From positions 124,001 through 188,000 of the forward strand of contig JALBYF010000005.1 of assembly GCA_023212725.1 (NCBI GenBank): a stretch of DNA of 64,000 bases. Reading direction: 5' to 3'. Of this stretch, positions 1 to 11,100 are shown in pieces. The position numbers were made by a program, and so were the translations under genes. Below the pieces are notes generated by a model. It searched no databases. It worked only from the letters and a program-made list of their open reading frames with translations, and was not told where the DNA came from. Position 1 is the first letter of the stretch. Each line of letters begins with the position of its first letter. The DNA comes from Tranzscheliella williamsii (lineage: Eukaryota; Basidiomycota; Ustilaginomycetes; Ustilaginales; Ustilaginaceae).

Positions 1-557
1 GGGCTTCAGGCGATACAGAAGCCGCTGTAGCGGGCGGTGGAGCCACGATAGTGAGTGGGGTCCAGACCGAGCCATTCTCTAGCATGTAGCGTTGTCCGGC
101 GGAGGTGCAGCTGAGTAGCTAAGCACGAAATAGTTAAACGCAATATCGCCGGCGTAGAAGCACCAAGTAAGGTTTGAATTCAGGTGGTGCGCCGTCGTGC
201 GCATGGCGTGAAGTGTGACTACAACCGGCAATACCGGATTAGAATAGGCTGCAGGTGGAACATCCGTTCTACCATTGCTGGAGATACAACGCCTGCGCTT
301 CGGACCAAAGAAGGGCAGTGTGCCCTCTCTCGTCGTGAGTGTCTCTAGCCTTCCTATCAGCAGAGTAAACCACCTGCATCTTTCCAGTCTTTTTGACGCC
401 CTTTTTGCAGTCTCAGACTAGCACACACGTTGCGGTGATCACGCTGGTAAAGAAGGTGGGTTACCAGATTCGAAGGAAATGCTCGTGATAAGTGGCTACA
501 GATACTCAACGTAATGGACGGTCTCATTGGCAAGGCGTCGGAGCGAGACGCGCATCG
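1..557. other. Left-edge stretch without a recognisable gene
   Basis: I see no open frame of useful length and no RNA gene here. It lies downstream of the transporter gene, so part of it is presumably that gene's 3' untranslated region. A gene ending to the left of the window cannot be excluded. Confidence 0.5.
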
Positions 558-2474
558 CTAGCCTCGCAATGCAGCTCCATATCGCCGGACGAGACGGATG
601 GCTAAGATGCCTGCGACAAAGGCACAGCAGCCTCCCAGGCGGAAGATAAGCCCCAGCGCGTCGCTATTCTTTCCCTCGCTCTCATGTGTACTTGCGTCCT
701 CTTGCAGACCGCCTGTCTTGCTTCCGGGCTCCATGATGGCAAAGATGAGCGATGAAAGGGCCGTGACCACAAACTGTGGCAAGACGATCGCGACGTTGTG
801 AAGCCCAAGCACCGTGCCTGCGTGAGCCGATGTAGCCTGTGGTGCTTGTGATGGCCCATCCCTGGAACCCGACGCAGCATGCGCTCTTTCTTCAGCCTGC
901 CTGGTCCCAGACCCCATCGCCAATGTGGTCTCCAGGATTGCTTCGTCCTCGTCCTCACCATGTCTCCCCTCGTAGCTGTTGGAGGAAGAAGGTACCATTT
1001 CTCTGCCTCGCGAAGACCGGTCCTGGTCCATAGACCCGTGATGGCTCGTACGCCGTGGCTTGTCGGCACTGAGCAACGACATGGTCACCTCCTCCGTGTC
1101 GTCGTTGAATCTAGACGATGCGTTCGGCGTGCTTGTGACGCCTGGATCTTTATCCTGGGTCTGGATCAGGATTCCCAACAAGCCGTAAGGGACCCAGTTC
1201 GAGACGGCAAAGCAAGCTCCTACGACGGCGATGACAAGCGTCGCCATAAAGACGCTCTGGGTCAGGCCAGCAAGCCAGGTTCCCATCATCGCCGTGCAGA
1301 AGACAAAGTGCGAAAAAACCCACCAGAAGGGCAGTCTCGGCCATCCGTCTCGCAGCTTGCCTATGCGCCTGAGCAACGAGGATGTAGGGAAGGCTGTCGT
1401 CAACGAACCGTCGGCCGAATTGGGCACTACGAGAGGCAGAATAATCGAGGTGAGCAGCGAGAGGATGGCGTACCAAAAGAAGGCTCTGCTGCCCACCCTT
1501 GTCGCTTCTTCAAACATCTCGTGGTCGCTCTGTTTGCCTCCGCCTGCTCGCACGTCGGCCTTGTAGATCTCGCCAACCCAGACAGTGCTGTAGAAAAGGA
1601 CAGGAAACCAGCCCATCTGAGCGAAGAACTGGATCTTGAAGATTTCCAGAATGGGCTGCGGCAGCTGCTTGGCCTGTAATTTAAGATCACGGAAGATTTC
1701 GACCAGGGATGGGTTTCCGGTGGATGCTGCATGCCTCAGGAGCACCTGCTCCTCGACTAGCCAGAGGACGGCGGCATGCGTGGCCAACAGAACGAAGGTG
1801 ACGATGACCGAGATAATCTGAATCTGCGTGGTGCCAAGGAAGGACGGGGTGATGGAGGGTAGGTCGAGATTACCGATTAGAAAGCTGAGCACCGAACCTA
1901 AACCGCCTAACCTAGCAGCCCAAGCATTCGCATCTGCTTGTTGTTCGATGGTAGCTACATCCACCATCAACGCTCGATTCATTGCCGAAACAGCGTTGAC
2001 TGAGAAGTCGACCAGATAGACGGACACGACGCCCACGGCCATCGCGAGATTCTTGTGAGCAGCGCTTTCGACAGGAGCGAACCAAGCAGCCACCTGCGGG
2101 GCGAATCCCAGCAAAAGGATTGCCACAGCGCAGATCAGGGCGGAAATGGCTAGGAACGGTCGACGTCGACCTAGCCGCGAGGTGCTGTTGTCAGCTACAC
2201 TGCCGATGAGAGGTTGGACGATGAGACCCGAGAGGGGTCCAGCTAAGAAGACGGCTGCCATGCCGGACTTCGACAGGCCCAGATCCAACAAGTAGGGTGG
2301 CGCGAAGGCCATATCCATCGACCAGACGGTTTGGGCGCCGAGAGCGCCTAGCGAAAGTAGGGGCAGCTGGAGGGACCGGCTTGCGTGCACATGCGCCCGT
2401 CCAGCGAAACGCTGCCGGCTGTCGGCGCCATGAGCATGCGTCTGCGCAACTGGGACATACCCTGCACCCACCAT
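558..2474 (-). CDS. GPH/SUT-type sugar:proton symporter (MFS)
   Basis: Predicted 638-residue polytopic membrane protein. Twelve hydrophobic segments can be counted, with a long polar loop (roughly 120 residues, Ser/Asp/Glu rich) between segments 10 and 11. After segment 2 comes the MFS signature LGRRRPFL, and segment 1 carries the LGAQTVWSMDMAF stretch typical of the glycoside-pentoside-hexuronide/sucrose transporter family (plant SUT, fission yeast Sut1). By family it should import sucrose, maltose or another alpha-glucoside with protons across the plasma membrane; the substrate is inferred only. The open frame extends upstream to a GTG at 2507, but the first ATG is at 2474 and leaves a short N-terminal tail before segment 1. 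It differs from HXT-like sugar porters, which belong to another MFS branch. Confidence 0.85.
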   Translation of the reverse strand: MVGAGYVPVAQTHAHGADSRQRFAGRAHVHASRSLQLPLLSLGALGAQTVWSMDMAFAPPYLLDLGLSKSGMAAVFLAGPLSGLIVQPLIGSVADNSTSRLGRRRPFLAISALICAVAILLLGFAPQVAAWFAPVESAAHKNLAMAVGVVSVYLVDFSVNAVSAMNRALMVDVATIEQQADANAWAARLGGLGSVLSFLIGNLDLPSITPSFLGTTQIQIISVIVTFVLLATHAAVLWLVEEQVLLRHAASTGNPSLVEIFRDLKLQAKQLPQPILEIFKIQFFAQMGWFPVLFYSTVWVGEIYKADVRAGGGKQSDHEMFEEATRVGSRAFFWYAILSLLTSIILPLVVPNSADGSLTTAFPTSSLLRRIGKLRDGWPRLPFWWVFSHFVFCTAMMGTWLAGLTQSVFMATLVIAVVGACFAVSNWVPYGLLGILIQTQDKDPGVTSTPNASSRFNDDTEEVTMSLLSADKPRRTSHHGSMDQDRSSRGREMVPSSSNSYEGRHGEDEDEAILETTLAMGSGTRQAEERAHAASGSRDGPSQAPQATSAHAGTVLGLHNVAIVLPQFVVTALSSLIFAIMEPGSKTGGLQEDASTHESEGKNSDALGLIFRLGGCCAFVAGILAIRLVRRYGAALRG

Positions 2475-3217
2475 CACTGAGATGCAGATGCCGTGGTACC
2501 GGGCCACGATTGCTTTCCTATCGGCTTGCTGGGAAACGCTTATGCGAGAGCCGCTATACCGACTTTGGCCAACATGGCCAAGCGGCTGAAGGCGAAGCTG
2601 ATGGCACCCGACGCTCTGTGCCTGGGTTGTGCGTCGGTGCGTTGCGCTTCAAAGTAAAGCGCCCGAGTCTGCTGGATGACCGGTGTGACAATGCAAAGTG
2701 TGCCTGTGCGAAAAAGCACCGGACGTCGTGGCGGAGTGCCTGCCGTGGTCTGTAGAATCGAGAGAGTCAAGTCCCCCACCAAGTACAAGTTACGTGTCAA
2801 GTTAAGACCCCACCTTCGCTTGAGGCTCACCCCGTACTAATAGATTTGGACCATGTGAGGCTTGGACCGTGTAACGTCAATGTTCCGTGCCTGGGATAAG
2901 TTCAAAGTCTAACAAACAAAATTCGGGCAAAAGAGGTGAGGTGCAGAGGCAGACTCACATTCGTGCGTAACACGTCTTTCCGTCTTCCGAAGCGGCGAAG
3001 TTCTATCACGTCCAGCTGAGCCGCTATTGTCAGTCTCTCACCGCCATCCTTCAGTGCTCGCATCCATATCTTGCAGCTCACCGCCGCCATCGCACGACCT
3101 CTGCATACCGAAGCTGGGACGGTGTCTAGCCCGCGCATATCCTTACGGAAGCACGACTGGCTTTTGCATCCAAGCGCTGCAAAACCGCTGCCGAAGGCTG
3201 CTGCTAGTTCTTCCATC
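2475..3217. promoter_or_regulatory. Divergent intergenic region, transporter / SmF
   Basis: About 740 bases separate the two start codons, so it should hold promoters for both genes. The stretch just before the SmF start is pyrimidine-rich. I see no convincing coding frame in it. Confidence 0.4.
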
Positions 3218-3569
3218 ATGTCTGGCGTGAGTGCACATAGACGCGCAATGCGGCGACGCGGCTAGTGCTGCGCGGAACGCGCTGAATGAAAGACTGACCA
3301 TCCTCTCCCTTTGCGACGCGCTGAGACAGTTCCAACCTGTCAACCCGAAACCTTTCCTGCAGCTGCAGACGGGGAAGCCGGTGCTGGTGAGGCTCAAGTG
3401 GGGCATGGAGTACAAGGGTTTCCTGGTCAGCACGGACAGCTATATGAACCTGCAGCTGGCAAACGCCGAGGAGTTCCAGGACGGCAAGTCCAACGGCCTG
3501 CTCGGCGAAGTATTCATCCGCTGCAACAATGTGCTCTACCTGAGAGAGCTGGCGGACGACGCCGAGTGA
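3218..3569 (+). CDS. SMX3: Small nuclear ribonucleoprotein F (SmF)
   Basis: Spliced model: exon 1 3218-3226 (Met-Ser-Gly), intron 3227-3329 (GTGAGT donor, CTGAC branch point near 3294, CAG acceptor), exon 2 3330-3569. The 82-residue product begins [14 protein letters not shown] and contains the Sm1 motif ([17 protein letters not shown]) and Sm2 motif ([10 protein letters not shown]), matching SmF in length and order. It is one of seven Sm proteins forming the ring on U1, U2, U4 and U5 snRNAs in the nucleus. The unspliced frame from 3231 would add a non-homologous N-terminus, while the exon 1 model gives the family's short start before NPKPFL, so I prefer it. The LSM6 paralogue is the alternative, but PVNPKPFL and the tail favour SmF. 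Confidence 0.93.
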
Positions 3570-4010
3570 ACCGACGCGCCTCTCCACGCAGACCCGCCCA
3601 GTCCGACACACCAGCTAGCCGCCTTACTCTACGGCACGTACTCTACCCCCACTGCCTAGACTACCCGGCCAGTCAAGCGGCGCCCCTCGTACCGCCTCTT
3701 TCGGCACCGAGGCCGTCCTGTCATCTGTACTAGTATCGCCGCACATGCTATTCACCCACCGTCCAAATTCACCCTTGTTCGTGCTTCGCAACCCGAAATC
3801 AGTGGAGTTTCTATCTTCAGCTTGGCAGCACAGTAGATAGACGCTGAACACGGCACTGTGCATTGTGGTTATTGGAACGGCATAAAGTACAAGCGGGAGC
3901 GGCTGCGGGCCTCGCCTCGGCCATCGGCTCAAGCGGCGCGGAGCACTAGCGACGAAGGGAAGAGGACGTAGCTCAGTTTTGCGAATGAAAGGGTAAGAGA
4001 AGCAAAGCGA
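3570..4010. other. Convergent 3' intergenic region, SmF / CCT1
   Basis: Both flanking genes end here. It should contain the two polyadenylation regions. No frame on either strand looks like a gene. Confidence 0.4.
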
Positions 4011-5687
4011 TCACATGCCGGCGTGCGGGTCCTCCTGCGGCTGATCGGGAGCGATGGTGATTGCGTCGTCGATTCGCAACAGGCTGGTGGCCGCCTCAAG
4101 AGCACTCTTCAAGCTGCGCACCTTGCTGATGGTCGGCTCGAGCACACCTGCCTTGAGGTTGTCGCGAACCTGTCCGTTGAGCAGATCCAGGCCATAGAAG
4201 CGGAGCGCCTTCTTGGGATCACCGGCACTGGCATTCTGAGCGGCGTTGTGGTAGGCTCGAAGCTTGGCTACCAGGTCGGTGCTGTCCTTGGCGGCGTTGA
4301 CTGCCAGCGTCTTGGGGATCACCAACAAAGCCTGCGCAAACTCAGCAATCGCGAGCTGCTCTCGGCTGCCGAGAGTGGTAGCAAAGTTCTCCAGGTAGAT
4401 GCTGAGGGCCGATTCCACAGCGCCTCCACCGGGGACGACAGATCCGCTCTCAAGGGTACGCTTGATGACGCAAAGGCTGTCGTGCAACGCCCTCTCCATC
4501 TCGTCGAGCAGGTAGTCGTTGGCGCCCCTCAAGACAATGGAGCTGGAACTGACGGTCTTGGTGCCACGGATAAGGATCAACTCATCATCGCTGATGCGTT
4601 CCTGGGCGACCTCGTCTGCCGAACCTAGACTGCTAGCCTCAAAGGTCTCCTCGCCCTCGAGGTTGCTCAGACTGCTGATAAGTTGTCCGCCGGTAGCCTT
4701 GGCGATCCTACGGAGGTCATCCTTTCGACATCTTCGAACCGCCATGGCGCCGGCTTCGACAAACTCCTTGAGACAGAGATCATCGATGCCCTTGGTGGTG
4801 AGGACAACGTTGGCGCCAGTGGCGAGGATCTTACGCACACGCTCCAGTACGATCTCGCTCTCCCGGGCACGGATCTTCTCGAGCTGGTTGGGGTCGTCGA
4901 TGGTGATGTGGACACCTAGGTGCATCCTCTGTTTGACTAGGTTAATGTCCAACAGGGCGATCTTGGCATTCTTGACTCGCGTCTTCATTGCCTGAGAAGC
5001 TACGGTGCAATTGAGCGCATAACCGTTGATAAATAGGGATTCGCGCACCGATTTGCCGTGCGCCTTGAGGACGTTGACGGCTTTGACAGGGTACTTGATC
5101 TCGCCTCGCGGGTTGATCGTCTTTACAGCAAGCATGGCATCGACGGCGAGCTTGGCGAAGAAGTCGTCGTCAGAGCCAATGACCTTACTAGACATACTGG
5201 TTTTGGCAACGTTGATGAGAGGCTCTCTGCCAAGAGTGTCGACCTTGGTGGAGAGCTGATCCTGAAGGTACTTGCAAGCTTCTCTGCAAGCGAGGCGGTA
5301 GCCGGTGATGATGGTGGTTGGGTGGATCTTGTTCCTGACCAGGTCGTTGGCTCTGCGAAGCAGCTCGGCGGCAATGATGACCACCGAGGTGGTTCCGTCG
5401 CCTACCTCCTTGTCCTGCTGCTGAGCCAGCTCGACGAGGATGCGGCCGGCGGGTTGGTCGACTTCGAGGAGTGAGAGGATTGTGGCGCCGTCGTTGGAAA
5501 TGGTGACATCGCCAATATCATCTACCATCATCTTGTCAAGGCCTACTGGGCCGAGAGAAGACTTGACGATGTTGGCGATCGACTGGGCTGCGAGCACATT
5601 CTGGTTACGGATTTCGGCACCGGACAGACGCTCACCGCCGATGAAGAGACCCGCATTGCGTGGGTCCTTCTGAAAAAGCTGCGCCAT
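4011..5687 (-). CDS. CCT1: Chaperonin TRiC/CCT subunit alpha
   Basis: 558 residues in one exon, the usual length for CCT subunits. It is a group II chaperonin subunit that forms one position of the cytosolic double-ring folding machine for actin, tubulin and many WD40 proteins. Visible motifs include the nucleotide-binding NDGATIL (65-71), GDGTTSVV around 96-103 with the catalytic-type Asp97, and the late VPGGGAVE motif. The N-terminus [18 protein letters not shown] and the [15 protein letters not shown] segment are diagnostic of the alpha subunit rather than its seven paralogues. The ATG at 5687 gives a start that aligns with the family. The leader is pyrimidine/purine biased, and a 21-bp palindrome lies about 345 bases upstream. 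Confidence 0.97.
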   Translation of the reverse strand: MAQLFQKDPRNAGLFIGGERLSGAEIRNQNVLAAQSIANIVKSSLGPVGLDKMMVDDIGDVTISNDGATILSLLEVDQPAGRILVELAQQQDKEVGDGTTSVVIIAAELLRRANDLVRNKIHPTTIITGYRLACREACKYLQDQLSTKVDTLGREPLINVAKTSMSSKVIGSDDDFFAKLAVDAMLAVKTINPRGEIKYPVKAVNVLKAHGKSVRESLFINGYALNCTVASQAMKTRVKNAKIALLDINLVKQRMHLGVHITIDDPNQLEKIRARESEIVLERVRKILATGANVVLTTKGIDDLCLKEFVEAGAMAVRRCRKDDLRRIAKATGGQLISSLSNLEGEETFEASSLGSADEVAQERISDDELILIRGTKTVSSSSIVLRGANDYLLDEMERALHDSLCVIKRTLESGSVVPGGGAVESALSIYLENFATTLGSREQLAIAEFAQALLVIPKTLAVNAAKDSTDLVAKLRAYHNAAQNASAGDPKKALRFYGLDLLNGQVRDNLKAGVLEPTISKVRSLKSALEAATSLLRIDDAITIAPDQPQEDPHAGM

Positions 5688-7307
5688 GATACACGAGGCG
5701 GGGAACGATCTCTTTGGGTTCGCCTACGTAATCTGCTGAAGGAACGACGGCGATAGTAGTGACGGTGTTGTTGTAGAGGAGGAGGAGGTGCAACGTGTGT
5801 GTTTGATGTGTTGCTCTCAACTGTTGCGAGAATCATCAGCTTCAATGCGCAGCGCCGCCTGTCTCTCTGCACCTCTCTTCGCACCTCTCTCTTTCTCTCG
5901 GCTTCTTCTTGCCTCACCTCTTTCCTTTGTTCTCTCGACCGAGAAACTGCATCGCCATCAAGTAGAGAATCTAACAACGCGTCACGCCTCAACCCAGAAC
6001 AGCGCCGAAAGCAGCTTGCTTTGCAGGCAAGTCAACAATCATATTGTTGACTGAATGTGATTGCTGGTCTTGTCGGCGGAGCCACCCAACATCACATCGT
6101 GAGGTGATATATAGGCTAACGACGACTGGGCTAGCGGCGGCTCAACCTGTTGGAGTCTGTCTGGCTTGTTCAATTGATGCAATCTGGCACTACTGCCTTG
6201 GACATCCACTGTAGTACCTACAGCTGCAACGCATTGCCTTTCTTCCCACTGGCTTTTCTGAGATCGCTTCATTTGGTTCCACATCGTCAAGTGGAGCCCT
6301 CTCCGAAGCTGTGACCTCTATCGTAGCGATCAGACAAATAGCATTGATGTGAGCACCCCTCGCTCGCTGGTAGGATCGACCGAGATAGTGCTTAGTGCAG
6401 TGCTGCAAGTGTCGAGCGCACCATGTGTGGCAGCTGATCGGGCGAGCCATACGCAGGTTGCATCAAGCAGCTGTCGCGGTTTGCATGTCACTTGTCGAGT
6501 GCAGTTGAGACTATACGCTTTTATGGCTTGACTGTGCACATGCGCAACCAGCTCAGCAACCAGCTCAGCGACCAACTGAAGGCAAGAAGTACGGCTTACT
6601 TGGCAGTCCAAGGTGGACCAACTGCTTCAGTTCCAAGATGCACGCCGCAAGATGAACTCTCGTCCCATCGTATCAAATATCCTGCGAGGTACTCACAAGT
6701 TCGTAACCAGCCAAAAGCGCACTTCAAGGGCAACTAAAGTACGTTTCTATCTATCGAAACTACCTTCACTCGAGGCTTGTCTTTACCTACTACCTACCTG
6801 TTTAGGTGCTACTTCCACATAACTTATAATTGAGCTAGTTATGCATAACGCAGATTATCGCATCTACCTGTCGAATCATGATGTACCGAGACGAAAACTG
6901 CCTATTCCAGACAAAAGTGCGGGATTTCAGCAAATGGTAGGTCTTCTGCAGCAAAGTACGTGCATCCGTTAACCTTAGGTGGTGTTCATAGAAAAGGCGG
7001 ATAGAAATCCAGATGACTTGTGACTGATGGACACGCAGAAAGTCGGATGAGCGTTTGCGATGATCCGAGTTAGCTGGCGCTTGAGTTATGGTTACTAGTA
7101 TGTCTATCTACTTACATATACGTACTGTAAGTGGTCTCACTAGCGACTACTAGCTAGCGAGAGAATGTATACAAAGTGGTTGTAGTTGGATCGATGCAGG
7201 TCGCAGATTGAATTATAGAAGCCGATTATACAGTATTCATACGTGAGGAGCGGCGGCGGGGGCGTGAAGTGAAGTGCTATGGTGTTCGTGTCATGCCTGC
7301 TTGCCTG

Positions 7308-7383
7308 CCGCTGCCGCTGCTGCTGCTTCTCGTGCTGCTGCTGCTGCTGCTGCCGTTGCTGCTGTTGCTGCTGTTATTGCTGC
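7308..7383. repeat. CTG/CTGCTG trinucleotide microsatellite
   Basis: Imperfect run of CTG with TTG, CCG and TTA variants over about 75 bases. It lies outside any supported coding frame, in the upstream region of the LisH regulator gene. Confidence 0.8.
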
Positions 7384-7450
7384 TACACGGCCTAAGGTGG
7401 TCTGGTCTGATCTGATCTTCCGGTCGCTTGCTCATTGCGCATCGTCGTCT

Positions 7451-7490
7451 CTCTTACATTGACGCCGCCTCTCTTACATCGACGCCGTCT
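7451..7490. repeat. 20-bp tandem duplication
   Basis: Two adjacent 20-base units (7451-7470 and 7471-7490) starting CTCTTACAT and differing at two positions. They sit in the C/T-rich leader upstream of the LisH gene. Confidence 0.75.
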
Positions 7491-8167
7491 CTCCCTCTGC
7501 CATTGACGTTTCTCCGTTTCGTCTCGTATCATCTCATCCTCGCACATTCCCTTCCGCCCCACCGCACGGCCTCCTTGCCTTACACCCGCCCTCCCTTCCA
7601 TACTCTCTCGTCGATTTGGCCCTGGTCCGACTTCTATTCTTCGTGGTACCTTGGCCACCTGCTTCCCCGCCACCGTCCAGCTTCTTCTACCACCTGCACC
7701 TTATCCTACGTGCCCGTGCTCGTCAATCAGCCGAGACAACCGTCTGCTGCAGAGGTCTTGTCGCTCTCGTCAGTTCGTTTCGCTGCTTTGTTGCCGGCTT
7801 CCCGTCCCTGTCTGCCGTTCAGTCTCGCTATCTGTACGCAATTGCATCGTCCACGGTACCGGCCTTCATCAGCTTAGGCTAATCGTCTCGGATACCTGGA
7901 CGCCACTGCGCTGACCTACTTGTCGCATCATAGACTCGTTCGCCTCTGCTTCCCGCCTATGTATCGAGTATTGTGCCGGCTACCATCGACATCTGGCGCA
8001 TCTCTTTGGCCTTTTCCTCCTACCGTACTCTCAGCGGCATCTACTGCGAGCCTCTCCGTGCTTCTCACGCCCGCTTCAGTTCAGCACACTGTTCTGTCCA
8101 GAGGAGCACGTCGCATTTGCTTTGCTCTTGCCCCTGTCCTTCCTCTTTCTCGCGGCTCCGTCTTAGT

Positions 8168-11100
8168 ATGAACGGTCCTGCCACTGCGACACACGGCCAA
8201 GCTTTTGTTACATCCAACCCGCAGTCACTCAATCCCTCTCCCAGCCCTGCTAACACTCCTACCGATCACGCCGCCGCCAACGCAACTCCTAGAGGGCAGG
8301 TCAATGCCTGGGGTTGGCCTCCGAAATTCACCCATCCCTCCCAAGCCCAGCAGCCCGGTTCTAGTCACCCCTTCTCTCTCCCTGCCGCCGCCGCCCCTCC
8401 TTCGATCGCCGCTGGCGCCAGTATGTACAATCCTCAGACCCAGCTCAGCCATCAACAGCCCGGTCATCCGCAGCATCAGCAGCAGCATCCACAGCAGCAT
8501 CACCAGCACCAGCAGCAACATCAGCACCCTCACCAGCATCAGCAGCCTCCCAATCCACAGGCTCTTGCACAGTCCGAAGCTACCATCTATCCCCCTCAAC
8601 CCTACGGTAATCCTGGTGTCTTCTCTGGACCCAACCCATCCACCTCTCCGAACAGCGCTGGCATATCTAAAACTCCAAATAGCTCGGCCAACATGTCGAA
8701 AAAGCGAACTTCCAGCAAGAGTCCTGATCTCGAATCGAAACGGCTGCGCCTACCGGATGACGCCAACGAGAATAAGCCCGACTCTAATCTCGCCTCCGCC
8801 GATGGGCGCATCTGGGGGGAAGAAGCTACGAAACTGGATGTCTACGTATGGGATTACCTCAGCCGCCGTGGTTTCAAAGCGGCTGCAAAAGCTCTCATGA
8901 ACGAAGCCTGCATGGCAGAGCCGCCCGAGGTCCCACTCAAGACTCCTCAGGGACTCCTCTTTGAATACTGGGCCATTTTCTGGGATGTCTTTGCCGCTCG
9001 TTCCGGTCGAGGTGGAGCTGAAGCGGCTGCCTACTTTGAATATCAAGAGTCTAGGAACGTACAACGGCTTGCGGATGCAAATCGGAAGGCAGAAATGCTC
9101 GATTCTCAATTCCAAGCTCCGGACAACTCTGGCCGCTTTCCCAGCCTTGTCATGCCCGGTCATTCCAATGACCCACATGCAGGCGCAGCTGCTGCCATCA
9201 ACGGTCGTCCTGGCGCTGCCCCCCCGGTCTGGAATCCGGCGGCTTTGCCACAAGCGCAACAGCAGCAACTATTGATCACAGCTGCACAGCGTCAGAACAT
9301 CCCGCTGCATGAGATCAAGAACCTTCCACCAGCCTCTCGCATGGCTCTCATCAACTCGATGAATCCCAACAACCCGATCAATGCTCAGGCCATGCGTCCA
9401 GGCATCAACGGCCAGCAGATGGAGCAACAGTTGCAGGCTCGTCTGCAGCAGCAGCAAGCTCTCCATCGCATGATGCAGCAACAGCGGCAGCCAAGCGCTC
9501 AGAACCCCATGTCCATGCCCATGCCCGGAACACCCGGCCAAGGTCAGATGGCTGGCCACATGCAGGCCCGTCCACCCATCCCGCCTCAAAGCATGCCTGG
9601 TACGATCGGCTCTCCTGCTCCACCAACCCCGGGCGGGGTACCAGATGGAAGAAGATCCGTCGGTCCTGGTCAAACCCTAGCTTCTGACCCTAACCGGCCC
9701 GAACATTTGCAGAGCATACCTCCCGGTGCTCAACAATCAGCAATGCCGCCTGGTGCAGCTACAGCGGGACCTCCTCAACCGCCGCAACAACATCCTCAAC
9801 TCAACCCACAGCAGCAGCAGATGGTCATGAGTCAGTTCCAGAATGTTCAGGCAGCCATGCGCGAAGAATGGATGAAAGCTCAGAATGCTCCCAATCAGAC
9901 CACGGCAGCCGACTTTTATGCCAACGTGCAGGCCTACCAGGCCAAAGCGCAAGGATTGCAGAATCTGCTGCGTGCCCAATCCAATTACCAGGGCGGACCA
10001 GGCAGTGTCAGCAACGGCGCACAAACAGAGCTGCCCGGCGGCACCCCGGGTCCGCCAACACATCCCGGACAGCCCGGCCAGCCGCAAGCCAGACCGCCCA
10101 ATATGATGGGCTCAGGCAGCATGCCTGGGTCCGGCGGCGGCAGTCCTGCCGGAAACATGGTCAACTTGACTCCTCAACAGCGAGCGGCGCAGATCGCCAA
10201 TGCGCAAGCAGCTGCCGGTAGGATTACACCGGCTATGGCAACGCACGACCCGGGTCTTATGGCCAGCATGATGGGATCGAACAATATGCCCAATGGAACT
10301 GGTCCACGCCCACCAACTCCTCATCATCAAAATGGCCCCGACGGACAGCCGCTACCACCGGGACAGGCTCAGCCTGGGCTTGGGGCTGGGCAGCAGCAAC
10401 AAGGGCCGGGACCGCAACACCAAGGTGGATTCGCTCAACCCACACCACAAGGGCCAGGGCAAGGGCAGATGCAGCACCCAGGTGGCCCGGCACGTCCTCC
10501 GTCGGCCCAGCAAGATAGATCTGACGACCCCAACACCAACCACTTTTCGTCGGCTCAGGTGACCTCCTCCCCCGCCACCATCCAGCGTCCGATGATGCAA
10601 CGCACCGCATCCACACAGCCCGGTGCAGGTGCAGGTGGTATGGGTCCTCCTGGGCCCACATCGATTTCTTCACCGTCCCCACGCACGCAAGCAGGCAACT
10701 TGCAGCAGACTAACAGTACGCAGCAGAGCCAAGACGGGTCGCCTGCAGCTGCTAACGTTCCCAACACACCTAAGATGGGCTCGGCTGAGAAAGGAAAGAA
10801 GGGGAATCTGAGACAGCGGAAGAATTCCAAGGCGGCGACCAAGACCCCGACATTGCCAGCGGCCTCTGTGCCAGGCAGTAGTGCGCCGTCGTCGTCTGCA
10901 TCGGTCGCTCCGCCTAGCAACGGCGGCCCAGCACCTTCCACACCGGCGGCAACCAGCGCACCTACACCAGCGAGCACAAGTGCAGCTACACCGGGCCGAT
11001 CCGATGCCCCGCCCTCGTCTGCTCCGCCGCAGATGACATCGCAACCGCAGGAATCGATTATGCCCCCGCCACCCGGACCAATGTCGGTAGCAGACTCGGG

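Larger units (their letters stand above)
5688..8167. promoter_or_regulatory. Gene-poor 2.5 kb divergent region, CCT1 / LisH regulator
   Basis: No frame longer than about 90 codons looks genuine before the pyrimidine-rich stretch from about 7440. The middle (about 6700-7250) is visibly AT-richer than the surrounding genes. The stretch holds a perfect palindrome (6031-6051), a CTG microsatellite (7308-7383) and a 20-bp tandem duplication (7451-7490). The last 700 bases are strongly C/T-rich and probably form a long promoter and 5' leader of the LisH gene. A non-coding RNA is possible but unsupported. Confidence 0.4.

Noticed and set aside
7973..8167. N-terminal extension of the LisH protein
   Set aside because: It starts at GTG, is in a C/T-rich leader, and the first ATG is at 8168.
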